Assembly: GCA_038049695.1 (NCBI GenBank)
Contig: CP142455.1
Coordinates: 25,147,501 to 25,211,500 of the forward strand
Length of the DNA stretch: 64,000 nt
Direction of reading: 5' to 3'
Source of the DNA: Cinnamomum chago
Lineage: Eukaryota; Streptophyta; Magnoliopsida; Laurales; Lauraceae
The translations under genes and the position numbers were made by a program. Each line of letters starts with the position of its first letter. Position 1 is the stretch's first letter. Shown piece by piece: positions 34,378-46,254 of the stretch. The notes below the pieces were generated by a model. It was not told where the DNA came from and ran no database searches. It saw only the letters and a list, made by a program, of their open reading frames with translations.

Positions 34378-35591
34378 ATGACGGTAAACTGGCTCGATCT
34401 TCCCCAAGATCTGTTGGTGAGAATTTCCGAATTCTGCATTACACCTGATCACATCCGGATGCAGTATGTCTGCAAGTCATGGGGTTCGATTTTGAAAAAG
34501 AGCATACCGCGTGAACCGCCATGGTTTATGATGCTTCCTAACGAAGAAGAAGATCCAGACGTTCGAGTTTTCTATAGTCTTTCCAAGAATAAGATCCACA
34601 CTATTCCTCTCCCGGACATGCGCCGCAAGCGCTGCTGCGGGTCTTTCCAGAACGGGTGGCTGATGACTGTGGATGACAATCTGGATATCTGTCTCTTCCA
34701 TCCCGGGTCTAAAAGAAGAATCAACCTCCCCCACCAGTCCACCTTTAAAGATCAGAACTACGAGCTCTGCTCAATGGAAGTCGTGACATGCACATACGAA
34801 AGGTCACCCTATCGGATGATGGCAGCCTTGTCATGTTCATATATGGAGTCGGAGATTTGGCCTTTTGCAGGATTGGAGATGATGATGATGCCTATACTGA
34901 CGTTGTGGGCTTTTATAGAGCTGGAGATGTGGATGTGCTTGGCCACCCACTGATGATAGGAGAACAAATTGCGCACTTAGTAATGGAAGATGTGATATAT
35001 CACAAGGGGTACTTTTACGCAGTAAGTAAGGGGTACTTTTACGCAGTAAGTAAGGGCTTCCATGCCTCAGCAGAAAGACTGACTCCAAAGTTAGATGAGC
35101 TTATTCCCTATACGCTATATGCATACTTGGTACCGGACATATGGACTGATAGAATGTTTGTGATCACCAGAGACGTAGATGCCATTTTTAGAGACGAAAA
35201 TGGCATCTATAGAGACGACCTGGGTGATAATTCTCCCCACAAAACGACCCATTTTGACATTTTCGCAGTCCCTCTTGAAGAAGAGGCACACGCTGGAACG
35301 TTGAAAACGTTTACAAAGGTGGAAAGTTTAGGCGATCGGGTACTGTTTTTGGGGTATAATTCTTCCATGATTGTCATGGCTAGACAGTTCCCAGGCTTGA
35401 AAGGAAATCACATATATTTTGCAGACAATATGTTGGAAAGATATTATGACAATCCATACGGATGCCCCGATTCAGGCATTTTCAGTCTTGAGGATGGGAC
35501 TGTTGAGCAACTTTTTGCTGATCGATTTCATCCTATCCTGTCACCTCCTTTATGGATATGGATTGCAACCCCTCCTTATTCACATCATTAG
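34378..35591 (+). CDS. F-box/DUF295 protein gene with one frameshift
   Basis: Plant F-box/DUF295 proteins are predicted substrate adaptors of SCF ubiquitin ligases. The N-terminal F-box is clear: WLDLPQDLLVRISEFC...MQYVCKSWGSIL (residues 4-40). The DUF295 domain follows (NGWLMTVDDNLDICLFHPGS; DDGSLVMFIYGVGDLAFCR) and ends with the family signatures LGDRVLFLGYNSSMIV, GNHIYFADN and GIFSLEDGTVEQLF near the stop at 35589. The gene is intronless, as usual for the family, and about 404 codons long. The first part reads in one frame to about 34790 and the rest (from RDMHIRKVTLS, about 34780) in another, so one indel or sequencing error lies between about 34750 and 34800. A 24-base tandem duplication repeats KGYFYAVS at about 35006-35053. 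It is either a very recent pseudogene or an intact gene with an assembly error. Confidence 0.85.
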
Positions 35592-36676
35592 AGATATTTT
35601 TTAGGAGAGAAGCTATGCTTGGAATAACAGTCAGTCCTGAAATTGTAGTTAGGTTGTTGGAGGTGTACAGTGTTTGAGCACTACATTCAAATGCAAAAAG
35701 ATTTGTGTTATTTTGTTTGACATACTTTTTTCATGGTCCATATGAATGTCCTTGATCTTGTTTGTTTCTTATGCTTATAGCCTAATTGGGAGTTTTTGCT
35801 TGTCAATTGTCTAACTAGTCTTCCTACTCTTTTGTTGTTTTTTTTCTTCTTCTTCTTCTTCCTTTTTTTTTTTTTTTTTTTTTCCTTTTCTAGTGCTCTA
35901 TGATACTATGTTACTAGTATTTCATTTCTGGTTTGATTTGGTGGTTAATTTTGGCCATCTAGAAGTCGAAAGCTACATGTGTGCATGATATACATTTTTA
36001 TCAGTTAAAATACAATGCCTATTTCTTTAGTTTGTCATTTTTTTCCATTATCATAGTTGAAAACATGATATGCATGTCTTAATGCACTTGCCTCTTGTTT
36101 TCTCTGTTTTCTCTGCTAAGCACTTCCATTATCATAGATGAAAACATGTTATACATGTCTTAATACACTTGCCTCTAGCTTTCTTTGTTAAGTGTTACTT
36201 GTCATAAAGTAAACATGACAAAATTTGATTTCTTTTTTGGTTTGAAAGATAGAAAATTATATATTAACAACTTCTTTTTTTCTTTGGGTGGGGGCGGTTC
36301 CTAGTCTTAGGGTGGATATGCACTAACTACAGAGTTTATCAAGGTATTGTGGAACTAAGACAGCCACTTGCTACTGGTTTATATTATAATCCTTTACATC
36401 AAATGACTAAAAGTAACTTCGTAAAGTTTTTTTTTTCCCCTCACTTCCTCTCTCTATAACCTTTCCCATGACCTTTCTCGACCATTTATAGTCGTATACA
36501 AGCCATCTCCATAACCATTAATTAACAAAGTCCACAACATTACATCACAGCAAAAATATTCTCTATAACCGAATCAGATCAGTGCCATAATTATTAGTTA
36601 TTCAATATAAGTACTGCATGTATTTCAAAATGGTTTAACTTAAACGCGAGTTCAAAAAAATTCAATCTATAGCCTT
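35592..36676. other. F-box 3' flank and spacer
   Basis: Contains a long pyrimidine tract (35838-35890) and a tandem duplication of about 78 bases (about 36047-36123 and 36126-36200, CATTATCATAG(T/A)TGAAAACATG). I see no gene. Confidence 0.6.
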
Positions 36677-37281
36677 ATGATTTTTGGGGGATTTACATCG
36701 GTTCTATCTGATTTGACTTCAAGGGTAGCTCAGAGGATTGCAAAATGGGCATTGGCTAGAAAGGACTTCTCTAATTTCAGCCTTAATGATATTCATACTA
36801 ATTGGAAAGCTTATATGGGGTGTGGTCTTTCCAATGAGAGGAAGTCTATTCCTTGGGCTTCCCCTCCAATTGGGGTTTTGAAATTCAATGTAGATGAAGC
36901 CTCAAGGGGCAAGCCTGGGCTGACGGGTATTGTTGGAGTGCTTCGCAATTGTAAGGGCGAAGTCTTACTTATGTTCTCCAAGCATGTTGGAGTTTGTGAT
37001 TCTAATGAAGCGGAGGTGTTGGCGATTTTGGAAGCCCTTTGTTTGTTTTCTACTAATTTTGGTGATGCACTGATTGTGGAAAGTGATTCCTCGAATGCAA
37101 TCGCTTGGGTGTCTAATCGGAAGGTGTTTCCTTGGAAGTTTTAGTTCCATTTTAATGAAATTAAGGAGTTATCTTCTTCTATTAATGTTGTCTTCTGTCA
37201 TGTGGTTAGCTAATGCAATGGCTTATACTTTAGCTAAGCAAGGGGTTGAGTCTTTTCTCCCCTCTTCTCTCTTTTTGTAAT
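36677..37281 (+). pseudogene. LINE-type RNase H domain fragment
   Basis: The plus strand encodes the RNase H fold found at the 3' end of plant L1-type LINE ORF2 proteins and their domesticated relatives. FNVDEASRGKPGLTGIVGVL has the first catalytic Asp, SNEAEVLAILEAL the Glu and IVESDSSNAIAW the next Asp. The end, NAMAYTLAKQGVESF, lies at 37210-37250. A TAG at 37142-37144 interrupts the frame (family members have a codon there), and a one-base shift near 37205 precedes the final helix. Reverse transcriptase is not seen upstream. It is a dead LINE tail or gene piece. Confidence 0.8.
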
Positions 37282-37860
37282 GTTGTTTCCTTTTAATGAA
37301 TGGTTTTGTTACCGATTTAAACAAGACTAGGTTTACTCAACATAAGTACTGCATGCATTTCAAAATTATTTAACTTAAATGCCCCAGTTCAACAAATTTC
37401 AATTTATAGCCTCATGTAATAACTATGCTTGCTGATATCTGATTATAAATTCCTTTGGAGGTGGGTGTATTTTGATCATTTTGTGTTAGTTCCTTGTGTA
37501 GAAAAGTTCAGTAGATGGTAACAAACTTTTACTCTTTGGGTAAAGCTTTTCGTTGTTCTTTTTTCTAAAAGAAAATTGTTGCCTTTTTCTTGGTTTCACA
37601 TCTTCACCTAATGCAAGTAACATAAGCTTAGAAAAGGCACAATAAAAAAGTGATTAATTGTTTGCCATTGTTATACTCACAAATTTATTTGTTTCTATTC
37701 TAGCCACTGCCATTTCAACTATCCGTTGGCAATTGGACTTTTTTTCTTTCTTATAGGATTCGGTGTTGGGAAGTCTATTTTTCAATTTCTTTTGGTTTAC
37801 TTGTAGGGTCCAATCCTTGTCTCTAGGCGGCAATGTGGCACCCAGTTATGACTAAGTTTT
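37282..37860. other. Unassigned AT-rich spacer
   Basis: A segment near 37322-37400 (ACTGCATGCATTTCAAAAT, TTAACTTAAA) resembles 36605-36670, a short direct repeat around the LINE fragment. I see no gene. Confidence 0.5.
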
Positions 37861-37879
37861 AGGTGTATAATATATATGT

Positions 37880-38045
37880 ATATGTGTGTAGGGAGATGCT
37901 CCTATGAGAGCGTCTCTCACCTTACACACACACACACACACAGAGTCATTGAAAAGAGAGTGCGTGTGTGTGTAGGGAGATGCTCCTATGAGAGCATCTC
38001 TCACCTTATATACACACACAGAGAGAGTCATTGAAAAGATAGTTC
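37880..38045. repeat. Duplicated hairpin flanked by CA/GT microsatellite
   Basis: The palindrome GGGAGATGCTCCTATGAGAG plus CGTCTCTCACC occurs twice (about 37890-37925 and 37974-38008). GTGTGT stands on the left and ACACAC on the right, and each copy is followed by AGAGTCATTGAAAAGA. The unit is about 84 bases. Confidence 0.8.
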
Positions 38046-38189
38046 TTATCGAACGGAGGTTGTTTCACCCTTGTTAGAGCTACTCTTTCCGATTTACCTA
38101 TATCTTGCTTCTTTGTTTACAGTCTCATCATAGATGCTTAAGTTGCAAGACAATTGTAGGAAGTTTAAAAAAATTCGTATGCGACGGTA

Positions 38190-38436
38190 TTTACGAGAAA
38201 GTAACTTCTTGCTTGTTGGGAAGATTGGGAGAACCCAAAGAGGTGTATGTGTTTTGGGGTCGGGAATTTGTGTATAGAAAATGGGCATTTTGCCAAGATA
38301 AAGGTGTTGGTGATTTGGAGAAGAGAAAGCAGCGTTTTGGAGAAAGGTTGCTGCTTGTAAATATGGGGTGAGACTGTGAGAGAGTGGGGTTCAGAACAGA
38401 GGGAGGGTGAAATGTACTCACAGTATCGGGTCCCAT
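38190..38436 (-). CDS. Possible first exon of a plastid-targeted protein (uncertain)
   Basis: The minus strand is open from ATG at 38436 for about 81 codons. The Ser/Thr/Pro-rich, acid-poor composition (SPTLSQSHP, SNLSPKRCFLFSKSPTPLS) looks like a chloroplast transit peptide. It ends at a donor-like TTCTC/GTAAATACC near 38193. I find no convincing next exon to the left and recognise no family. It could equally be chance or a gene relic. Confidence 0.25.
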
Positions 38437-38894
38437 TAATCATGAATGTTGGGTAGTGGGTTTAAGATAGGGCTGAGAAATATAGTACTTCTCTAGAATG
38501 GTTTGTGCATAGGGGAGGGGTGTTTGAGTTAAGATTTTGGTGTTGTTTAGGGCTCTTGTTAGCACAGAGTTTTCAATGAGCAAGTGCTGTGAACAGTTAG
38601 AAGGGAAGCGGTTGTGTTGTCTCAATTCTGGTGAAGTCTTGTGGAGTTGGACCTGGGGAACATGAGTTGATATTAGGATTCTCATGGGTTTTTATAGATC
38701 ATGCTAGCATATATATGAAATTTGGTTTCTTATTTTGGCTGTCTAGAGTTTGATTTTTCCCTTTCTTTTCTTCAGTTCTGACTTAAGAACATTTATAATA
38801 CTTGGTAACTTGGAAAGTGTCTGATAATTTGGTAGTGGAAGAGAGTTGCATCAAATTGATCATTGGCTATAAGAAGTTTCCAGACCTCTAAAAT

Positions 38895-38945
38895 GAGCTT
38901 TATGCTGATCCTATGGGACAAGGCTTTGATGATGATGGTGATGTA
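38895..38945 (+). mobile_element. RTE-type LINE 3' end scrap
   Basis: GGGACAAGGCTTTGATGATGATG at about 38917 is the typical 3' terminus of plant RTE LINEs, ending in TGATGA repeats. A second copy is at 61310-61340. Only the tail is recognisable. Confidence 0.5.
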
Positions 38946-41900
38946 CAACCTCAAAATTTTGACTCAAACACCCCTCCCCTAGCCACAAGCCATCCCAGAG
39001 AGGTTCTATATTCCTTGGCCCCACCATAAATCAATTTTGTGTAAACTGTAAACCAAAGTGCCAAACAATAGCCCTTTGGGGTATTTGGTTTGCTCCTATG
39101 GTGCGCTATATGTTGGTATGTATCTGTAGTCTGGTTTCTTTTGTTGTGCATCAGGTCTATGTGTATTGAGTGTAGAAACATGTGGTTAAACAGAAGCAAA
39201 GACTGTAAAGCGAATTTCATGACTGAATAATCGCCTTTTAGGTTTCAGGAGATGGAAGAGTCAATTGAGATGACTACCTTATTTTTATAAGTTTGTATTC
39301 CTCCACATGAATAATCATGCTAACATATATTTTAAGATCTGGTAGGTCTTAAATTTTGATCAACTGATTGTTGTTTAGAGGAGAAGAAGAGAAGAGAGGA
39401 GTGGCTTGTAAGATAAGGGAATATGATTTTCTGTTTTGAGTGCAAGCGTTTATCATCATCTATGGTGCATGGCAGCAGATTGATTGGTTTGTAAGTACTG
39501 TTTAAGGTCTGATAACTAATATTCTTTGTACTCATCATTCACCAAAACATGGACCTCTGGAGTCTGGAGTCCTTGATCTGCGATGCATGATGCAACAAAA
39601 CCCTCTATAGGCATTGTCATGGGGGAAAAGTTCATCTGTTAATCAGTTCTTCTTTGGAGTAAACAAACTTCTTGTCCTTCATAATGGTTAGTAGAACAAA
39701 TGCTTTAACTTCAACTGTGATTGGGTAATTCAGCCCAAGTTGGTTCATCCAGTTGTTCATTCTGAACCAGATTATGCAATATCATTTAGCAAATAAAATA
39801 AATGGTGAGAATTTTCAAATTGGTTGACAGACAAGTACTTTGGGTTCATACCAGTTTGATTTGGTTCTAAATCAGTTCAGTTCTTCCCAAAGAAAAGCTT
39901 GAACTCATTGGTTTCATCATTCCTCTATTATTATTATTTTTTCTCAGTGAAAGACTTGTATATTGGGATTTTGTCTGTGCAAGTAATACCTGTTTGGTGA
40001 CATCTCCCATCGATGTCAGCATGGCAACGACATCCACTTGCAGGAAGTATCGTTATCTTCCATCAATGTCAAGTGAATCTGACTCTTGCCCACCCTTCGT
40101 ATTGGGAAGTTCTACCTGTCAAAGCCTCGAATTTGAAATAAAATCAATTTTGTGCATCTTTTTGGTGCTAATAAAATCTTTTCTGTGATTAATCTTTATG
40201 TTGATCCATACGGCTAAGTGTTACCAAAATAAAATTAGTATGTCTCTGCAGAATTAAAACAAAGGTGAAATTAAATATGAAAAGCATTATTGTAGAGCAA
40301 ACAAGTTTCAGAAAGATATTGGTTAAGGAAAGTGTGCTTGATTTGTTTCTCACCCTTTCAGATTGAAACTTTATATGACGGCATAACTAAATTAAAGATG
40401 TTTGTTGTGTTTTATCGTATATTCGAGAGATTTACTATTTGATTACTTGTGTGATCGCAGTTACTGAGGATTGCATACCTATGACATGTTCAAGATCTAA
40501 TAGTTAGCCATTGTGATTTTAAGTATGGACGAAGTGAGCAAAACTACTTGCAATATTAGGTACTTTTTCCTTGAGCCTGCATGACATCATTTAATTATGT
40601 GAAAAACATCATGCTCAGATACAGATACTGATATAGGCTAGAGCATGATACATATTGGTAAGATCCAATTTCCCACAGTTTAGGCACACTTCGCACAGGG
40701 GTACTGACATGCTATTTACTGTTTGTTATATTTTTTAATTTACTTTGAACATTTTTTTTCTTTTTTTCCTGTTTCTAGTTTTATCGAGAAAATTATCATT
40801 TGTTAGTTTGTCTAGATGCTAGATTCAACAAAACTGTTTCTACTGGCATTCTCTTTACGTTTAATCCTTTAGTCTTGGCATCTATTTACTTACAGCCAAG
40901 TCAAGAATATAAGAAATTTATGGAGAGAATCAGTGTCACCTAATAATAAAACATGCTCTATTAGGACGTGTGCTACTAGTATCCTTTTAATTTCTCTACA
41001 ATGTCATGGTTGGGCATGTGGTGGTCCCAAGCTTGGGAAAAAGGTGGGTTCGCAGTTCAACAATTCCCTCTTTCTGTCCTTTCTCAAATTTTCTCCAGTC
41101 TGAAGAAGAAAGAAATCAAAATCAGAACATGGAGAACAGCAAGGAAGAAGGCAATTTCCCATACTAGGAACGGAATGCCCCACAACCCAAAAATCAACTC
41201 CATTGCCAATCCAGTGCCAAAAAGGTGAGCATATTACTCTTTCCCTCTCGACTTCTTACATGCTCTGACTGTCATTTAATCTGTTGGCTTCTTTATTAGC
41301 AATGAAATTTCCCATGTACCATTTAAAATACATTTGGTTTATTTTGTTCACTTTAGTGTCTTTCCTCCTACATCTAAGCAAAAGAAGCATGCACAACTAT
41401 GCTACTGATAGCTCCCGTTCCTTGTATCAATATATGTTTGGAAAAATGGGACTTTCAGTAATCATAAATATTTTCCCTTCTATTTTAACAGACTGAATTT
41501 AGAATCATGATACCCTTTTTTACATTATTATTTTAATGACTCTTCTTGGTAATCTGTTAGATCAAATTCATGATTGTGGAAGGTAACAAACAATCTTCTT
41601 AAGGCAAAGGTGTTATATGCGTCCAAAGTGACTGTTAATTTTAGTCCCTAACAATTGTGTGCCTTTTTGGTGGCCATCTCTCCCTGCTGAGTGTGTTTTG
41701 GTAGTGAAAATGTGCATCAGTGATGCTTATTGCAATATTGGTAGAACTATAATTTTGATTTTTGAGTGTGAGCTGTACTGAAACAATTAGGTTTCAAATC
41801 AATCTAGAAATGCAACATATTGACCTGGTCATCAATCTTAATTAGATGTGTTTGGATGCAGCGATATAGTGTATGAGTTTTGTCGGTTTTTGTTGGATCT

Positions 41901-42180
41901 GGTGCATGTGGGTTTGTCATTTGGATATGGCCAGTTGGGTCAGGTTCGGTGGGTAAGGATTCTGATTGAATGCTAGAATGCAGTTGGGTGGGTTCTGATT
42001 AGGTATGGGTATTGATGTGAGCAGGTAGTTGGTTTGATGATAGGGATTTGTGTTCTTAGGTTTCTTGAAATCCTATATTGGAGAACAAAGCCTAGTATTA
42101 TCCCCAATTCCCCATCATGCAATCACTGAATTGGAACGAGCTGATAGTTGATACTCATCAATGGTTACTCACCGTTGGAT
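38946..42180. other. Long AT-rich intergenic or intronic stretch without recognised genes
   Basis: Many T-rich runs and no convincing coding sequence. An open block at 41001-41228 ends in AAAAAG/GTGAGC, which resembles a splice donor, but the peptide is unfamiliar. Confidence 0.5.
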
Positions 42181-42396
42181 TGAAATGTTACGAAATGATG
42201 CCTTCTAAAACTGTTGATCTTGAGGGCTGGGATAGAGACACTAGGAAGATTTAATGAAATCTTACAAAATGATGCCTTCTAAAACTGTTGATCTCAAAGG
42301 CCAGTATTAAGGCATTAGGATTGAAATCTTACAAAATGATGCCTTCTAAAACTGTTGATCTTGAGGGCCAGGATTAAGGCATAAGGATAATCTAAT
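42181..42396. repeat. Three-copy tandem repeat, about 72-base unit
   Basis: Each unit contains CAAAATGATGCCTTCTAAAA and CTGTTGATCT, followed by GGGC(T/C)(G/A)GGAT or similar and a GGCAT(T/A)AGGA-type end. Confidence 0.85.
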
Positions 42397-42969
42397 GAAG
42401 TTAAAATTTTCTACACATTTACGTCTCATCCAGATCTTTCGAATCCCCTCCCATTCCATGATTGGTGTGGCCTGGGCCCCAGGAAGGACTTCCAAACGAT
42501 GGGTTCTCGAGAGACATCCACACCAGAGCACAGCCCATATATATAATTAGAAAATGAAACTTCATATCCTCGTCATCGAGAAACTTTCCGTCAATGACTT
42601 ACCGTGTGTGCTGGTTTGCTCTTGCTTCCACAACAATAACCCTAGTCCTCTTTCCCATATACTTGGTTTCAAAGCATAGGAATATTATTCAGACTACGCC
42701 TAGTAACAGTGTCAGCTGATTTTATTTTATTTTTATTTCGTTTTGGGCTATGTTGGACTACTGTCAAGAGTGTTACTGGTTTCCATCCTGATGCAGGCGC
42801 AAGGGTTAACACTTGCCTGGAATTGTCGAAGCACTATCAAAGTACTAACGCACGTGTTCGTATGATACAGTATGAAAGGTTAAAAGAGCCTTGGGCCCAC
42901 AAGATGAACCCATTCATCCAGTCCAGTCCATTGGGTTCAACCCACATGCCCAATTAGCTGAGAAGCTAC

Positions 42970-43275
42970 TGTGACATGCTTATTTTATCTTAAGGCTAAT
43001 TAGGGAATTGTTTCTTATTTTATTGTTTTATTAGGATTAGTAACTTTCTATTTTAGAGTTATTGCATTATATATAGAGAAGCCTTCATTGTATTAGGAGA
43101 TGTGTATTTTCAATTAATTAAAGGTTTTCTTTGAGATCTTATGGTAATGGTGTTTTCTCCTCTTGTGAGGATGCCCTAGTGGCTGAATCCATCTTTTGAT
43201 TCGATCAATTCTTTGGGAGATTGATCTATTGGTTCGATCGTGGATCCGGCTGCGCCAATTTGGTATCAAAACCGA
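42970..43275 (+). mobile_element. Fossil LTR element, 5' LTR plus primer-binding site
   Basis: An LTR-like block starts TGTGACATGC, has a TATATATAGAG promoter-like site (about 43072) and ends GCGCCA at 43257. Three bases later TGGTATCAAAACC (from about 43261) resembles a primer-binding site for initiator-Met tRNA (TGGTATCAGAGC). No pol follows. The element is reduced to its 5' end; the superfamily is uncertain. Confidence 0.65.
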
Positions 43276-43503
43276 AGAGCGATCGCCGGAAAGACAATAG
43301 TCGTTTCCGGATTTTATCTATCCAATCATTTATCATCAATCAACGTCACCATACAACCACCCATCCATTAGCCATCATCAGCACCCACATCGTTGCTCCT
43401 CTCCATCTCATAGAGCCATCTCCCATATTCCATCTCACTGACCACCATCTCCCAGCCATCAACCAACCCCATCTCCCCTCCCCTCCCTTACATGGTCATT
43501 CCT

Positions 43504-43664
43504 GTCTTGGGCCCAACACGAGTTGGCAAAACAGAGCTAGGTAAAGCACTTGTTGAGCGGTTGTTTGAAAATGAGAGTCTTCTTATGCGAATCTCCATGT
43601 TGGAATACATGGAGCAGCATTCAGCTGTACAACTCATGGGTGCACCTGTAGGATATGTTTGGCT
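43504..43664 (+). pseudogene. ClpB/Hsp100 chaperone fragment (second AAA+ domain)
   Basis: The plus strand encodes [40 protein letters not shown] and [11 protein letters not shown]. This matches the Walker A region of the second ATPase domain of ClpB/Hsp101 disaggregases (family pattern LGPTGVGKTELAKALAEQLF, RIDMSEYMEQHS, LIGAPPGYVG). The Walker A Gly before VGKTE is Arg here, the Ser of DMSEY is changed, and homology ends after GYV at a stop. About 54 codons survive of a protein of about 900. It sits 230 bases after an LTR-type primer-binding site, so retroelement capture is possible but unproven. Confidence 0.85.
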
Positions 43665-43691
43665 GTGAAGGGTGGCAGCAGTTCAAGGATC

Positions 43692-44437
43692 AGCTATGGC
43701 TTACATTATGCACTATTGCACTAGTTTTTCTCCTAGTATTTGTAGTAGGAGCACTCATTAAGGACAGAGGCATCAGTTAAGGGGTTGATCTAAATGACAC
43801 CTTTATCATACCACCAAAGAAATTTAAAAGGCTAATGATACAGTTAGTTTCTTTATAAGTACATGCATGTGTGGGTTAGGTTTTGGGCCAGGTGGTTTAT
43901 TTGAGTCATTTTCTGTTTTGTAGGTCCATTATAATAGGGACTGTTAGACTGAGTTGTTTTGAATAAGCAAAGAGTCTTTGGACATTCTAAGTTGTTAGAG
44001 TTGCTCTACAATATGGAGCCGTTTCTTAGGGGGTAGTTGCAGTCATGTACTATAGCCGTTGGAGGCTTGTAGAGTCTGTATTTAATGTAAGAAAATAGTA
44101 ATGCTCTGATACCAATTTGCTATGTGGTTTTCTTGGAAACCCAGACCTATGTTGAAGAATAGATCTTCACTGCTCAAAGAAGGATATTGATTATCCAGTT
44201 GCTATGTGATTTTCTTGGGAACTCAAGAAGAGACAGAAGTAGATAAAGGTGGGTTACTTGTAACTACTTGTATCAGTTTAATAGTCCCTATTATAGTGCT
44301 ACTCCATGTGGCCAATCAAATTCTCGGATTAGCTATGGCTTACATTCTGCATTATTGCACTAGTTTTTCTCCCAGTATTTGTAGTAGGAGCAGTTATTAA
44401 AGACAGGGGCATCAATAAAGGGGTTGATCTAAATGAC
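43692..44437. repeat. 107-base direct repeats around a minus-strand primer-binding-like site
   Basis: The blocks 43692-43798 and 44331-44437 (AGCTATGGCTTACATT...GGGGTTGATCTAAATGAC) are near-identical. Between them GCTCTGATACCAATTTGC (44103-44120) is the complement of an LTR-type primer site, TTGGTATCAGAGC, facing left. TTGCTATGTG(G/A)TTTTCTTGG repeats at 44118 and 44199. These are probably ends of another fossil LTR element in the opposite orientation; its limits are unclear. Confidence 0.5.
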
Positions 44438-46237
44438 GAGGTGCAACAAAAAGTAGAAAATCATTGTGTAATTGCAAAGCAAAATGCAGTGATAAAGGTG
44501 GTCCTGGACACAATAGTTTGTGTTGATGCAGATGGTTCTTTGCATCACTATCCAGAGGCCATTATAGCAAGATGACTTGTGAAAAGAAGGAATGTTGATG
44601 GCGATAGAGAGATTTTGAGCTTTTTTTTTTTTTTTGTTTAAGTGTTTTCCAACCATTATTCAACTTTCAAGAGAAAGAATTTTCAAGTTTTTTATTGAAC
44701 ATTCAAATTAGCAGATTGCAGTGTTTTCATAAGCATATTTTCTAAGAGCATTTTATTTACTTTGATTTTAAGGGCAATTATATATTTTTTATTCTAGTGT
44801 GCAGATTTTGAATCAGAGTTGGGCATTGTATCATGCGGACATAATTTCATCAAAACCACCTGCATGTGGGAAATTGATGTCTTTAAGAAAGCATCTTAAT
44901 TGGTGTGCCTTGCCCATTTTTTTATTGATTTCTTATTCAATTTCTCACATTCAATTTTATTCACTAATTATTTATTCTAACTGTTTATTTGTTTTACCGA
45001 TTGCACCCTCTTTGTTAGTAATTTCCCCTACAACATTGCTGTTAAGATGATAGTAAAGATGATAGTTTGCAAGATATACCAATGCTTCTGTTCTTTTCCA
45101 TTTTTTGCATGGATTTTCCAGTGGTGCAACAAGGATGGAACGTGCTAACTGTAGCATTTAGGAGCCACAGGATCTTTAAATAGCTAGATGTTGTGTTTTT
45201 GCCTTCCATACTTGGCTTCTCTGGGCCCTCCACATTTCGTTGAAGGCAAAGACTCATTTCTGATTGTGGGTCTCATTGTTGAACTTAAGCTTTGCAAGAG
45301 TACTGATCCATACTGGGTTGCTGGGGTTAGAGCATGTGGTGGTGCTACCCAATAATCTATCAGTGAGAACTCTTCAACCACCCTTTTTGAGAGTGTGGAC
45401 CTGAGCTTAGTTTTGGCTTTTGTTGTGGTCTGGTGCGGTCACAGCTCACGCGGCTCGAGGGACTAGAGATGTTCTTGAGTCCTGTAGGCTAACATCAGTC
45501 ATAGTCCATCCGAGCAACATGCATTCCTCCTTAAGATCCTAGAAATAAGACTCATTGAGCCCTTCTTCCTCCTCCTACCTTCGTTTCTCATTCCTACAGA
45601 AAAGAAGCCAGACAACATAATTTGGATGATGGATGTTAGATGTTACACATCGTACCTCAGATGTTTTCTTGTCAAAAGCCCAACATCAGGTTCGGGCCAT
45701 CTGACTTTGCACATCAGAAGGAATTTAGTTAACCGTCATTTCTTCACTTTGTAGAGGTTTTCAATTGATGGAGAAGATTGGCTGGGATCCCTTGAGTGGT
45801 CTATTGCATGCTTCCATGAATGGGATGTGTGGAACTCACCATGGGGCCCACCAACTAATGATCCAAGCTCTTAAAATTGAATTCCTTTTCCTCAAGTACC
45901 ATATATGCTTAAATTTTACTTCAATAGGATTTGGTCTAGTAATATGGAACTTGAAGGGATCCGGACTAGGTGGTTTATATGTAAGAAGTTTTCAAAGAAT
46001 CTTCGGTGGCAGTTTGAGATTCTCTTGAGTTCATCTATAAATCCAGTCATTGGGGCTCATATTAGATAATGCCAAAACTTAAGATAATTGTCCCATGTAG
46101 TTATAAGTAATGAAAGATTTTTCTTTTTATTAGCAAGTCTATAAGACATTTCAAGCTGTTGGAATACCATATTTGCATCATCTAGTTTCAACCACATCAA
46201 CATCTTTTTCTTTTTTTTTTGCTAGAAATTTTGTTTT
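44438..46237. other. Unassigned stretch
   Basis: Short open frames on both strands (e.g. 44799-45050 plus, 45184-45381 minus, 45765-46028 plus) belong to no family I recognise. A T-run lies at 44620-44634. Confidence 0.5.
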
Positions 46238-46254
46238 AAATTGAAATTTCTAGT

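Noticed and set aside
36677-37281. Host RNase H gene
   Set aside because: The domain is the LINE-associated type, with a stop and a frameshift and no other coding sequence around it; a decayed LINE piece is simpler.
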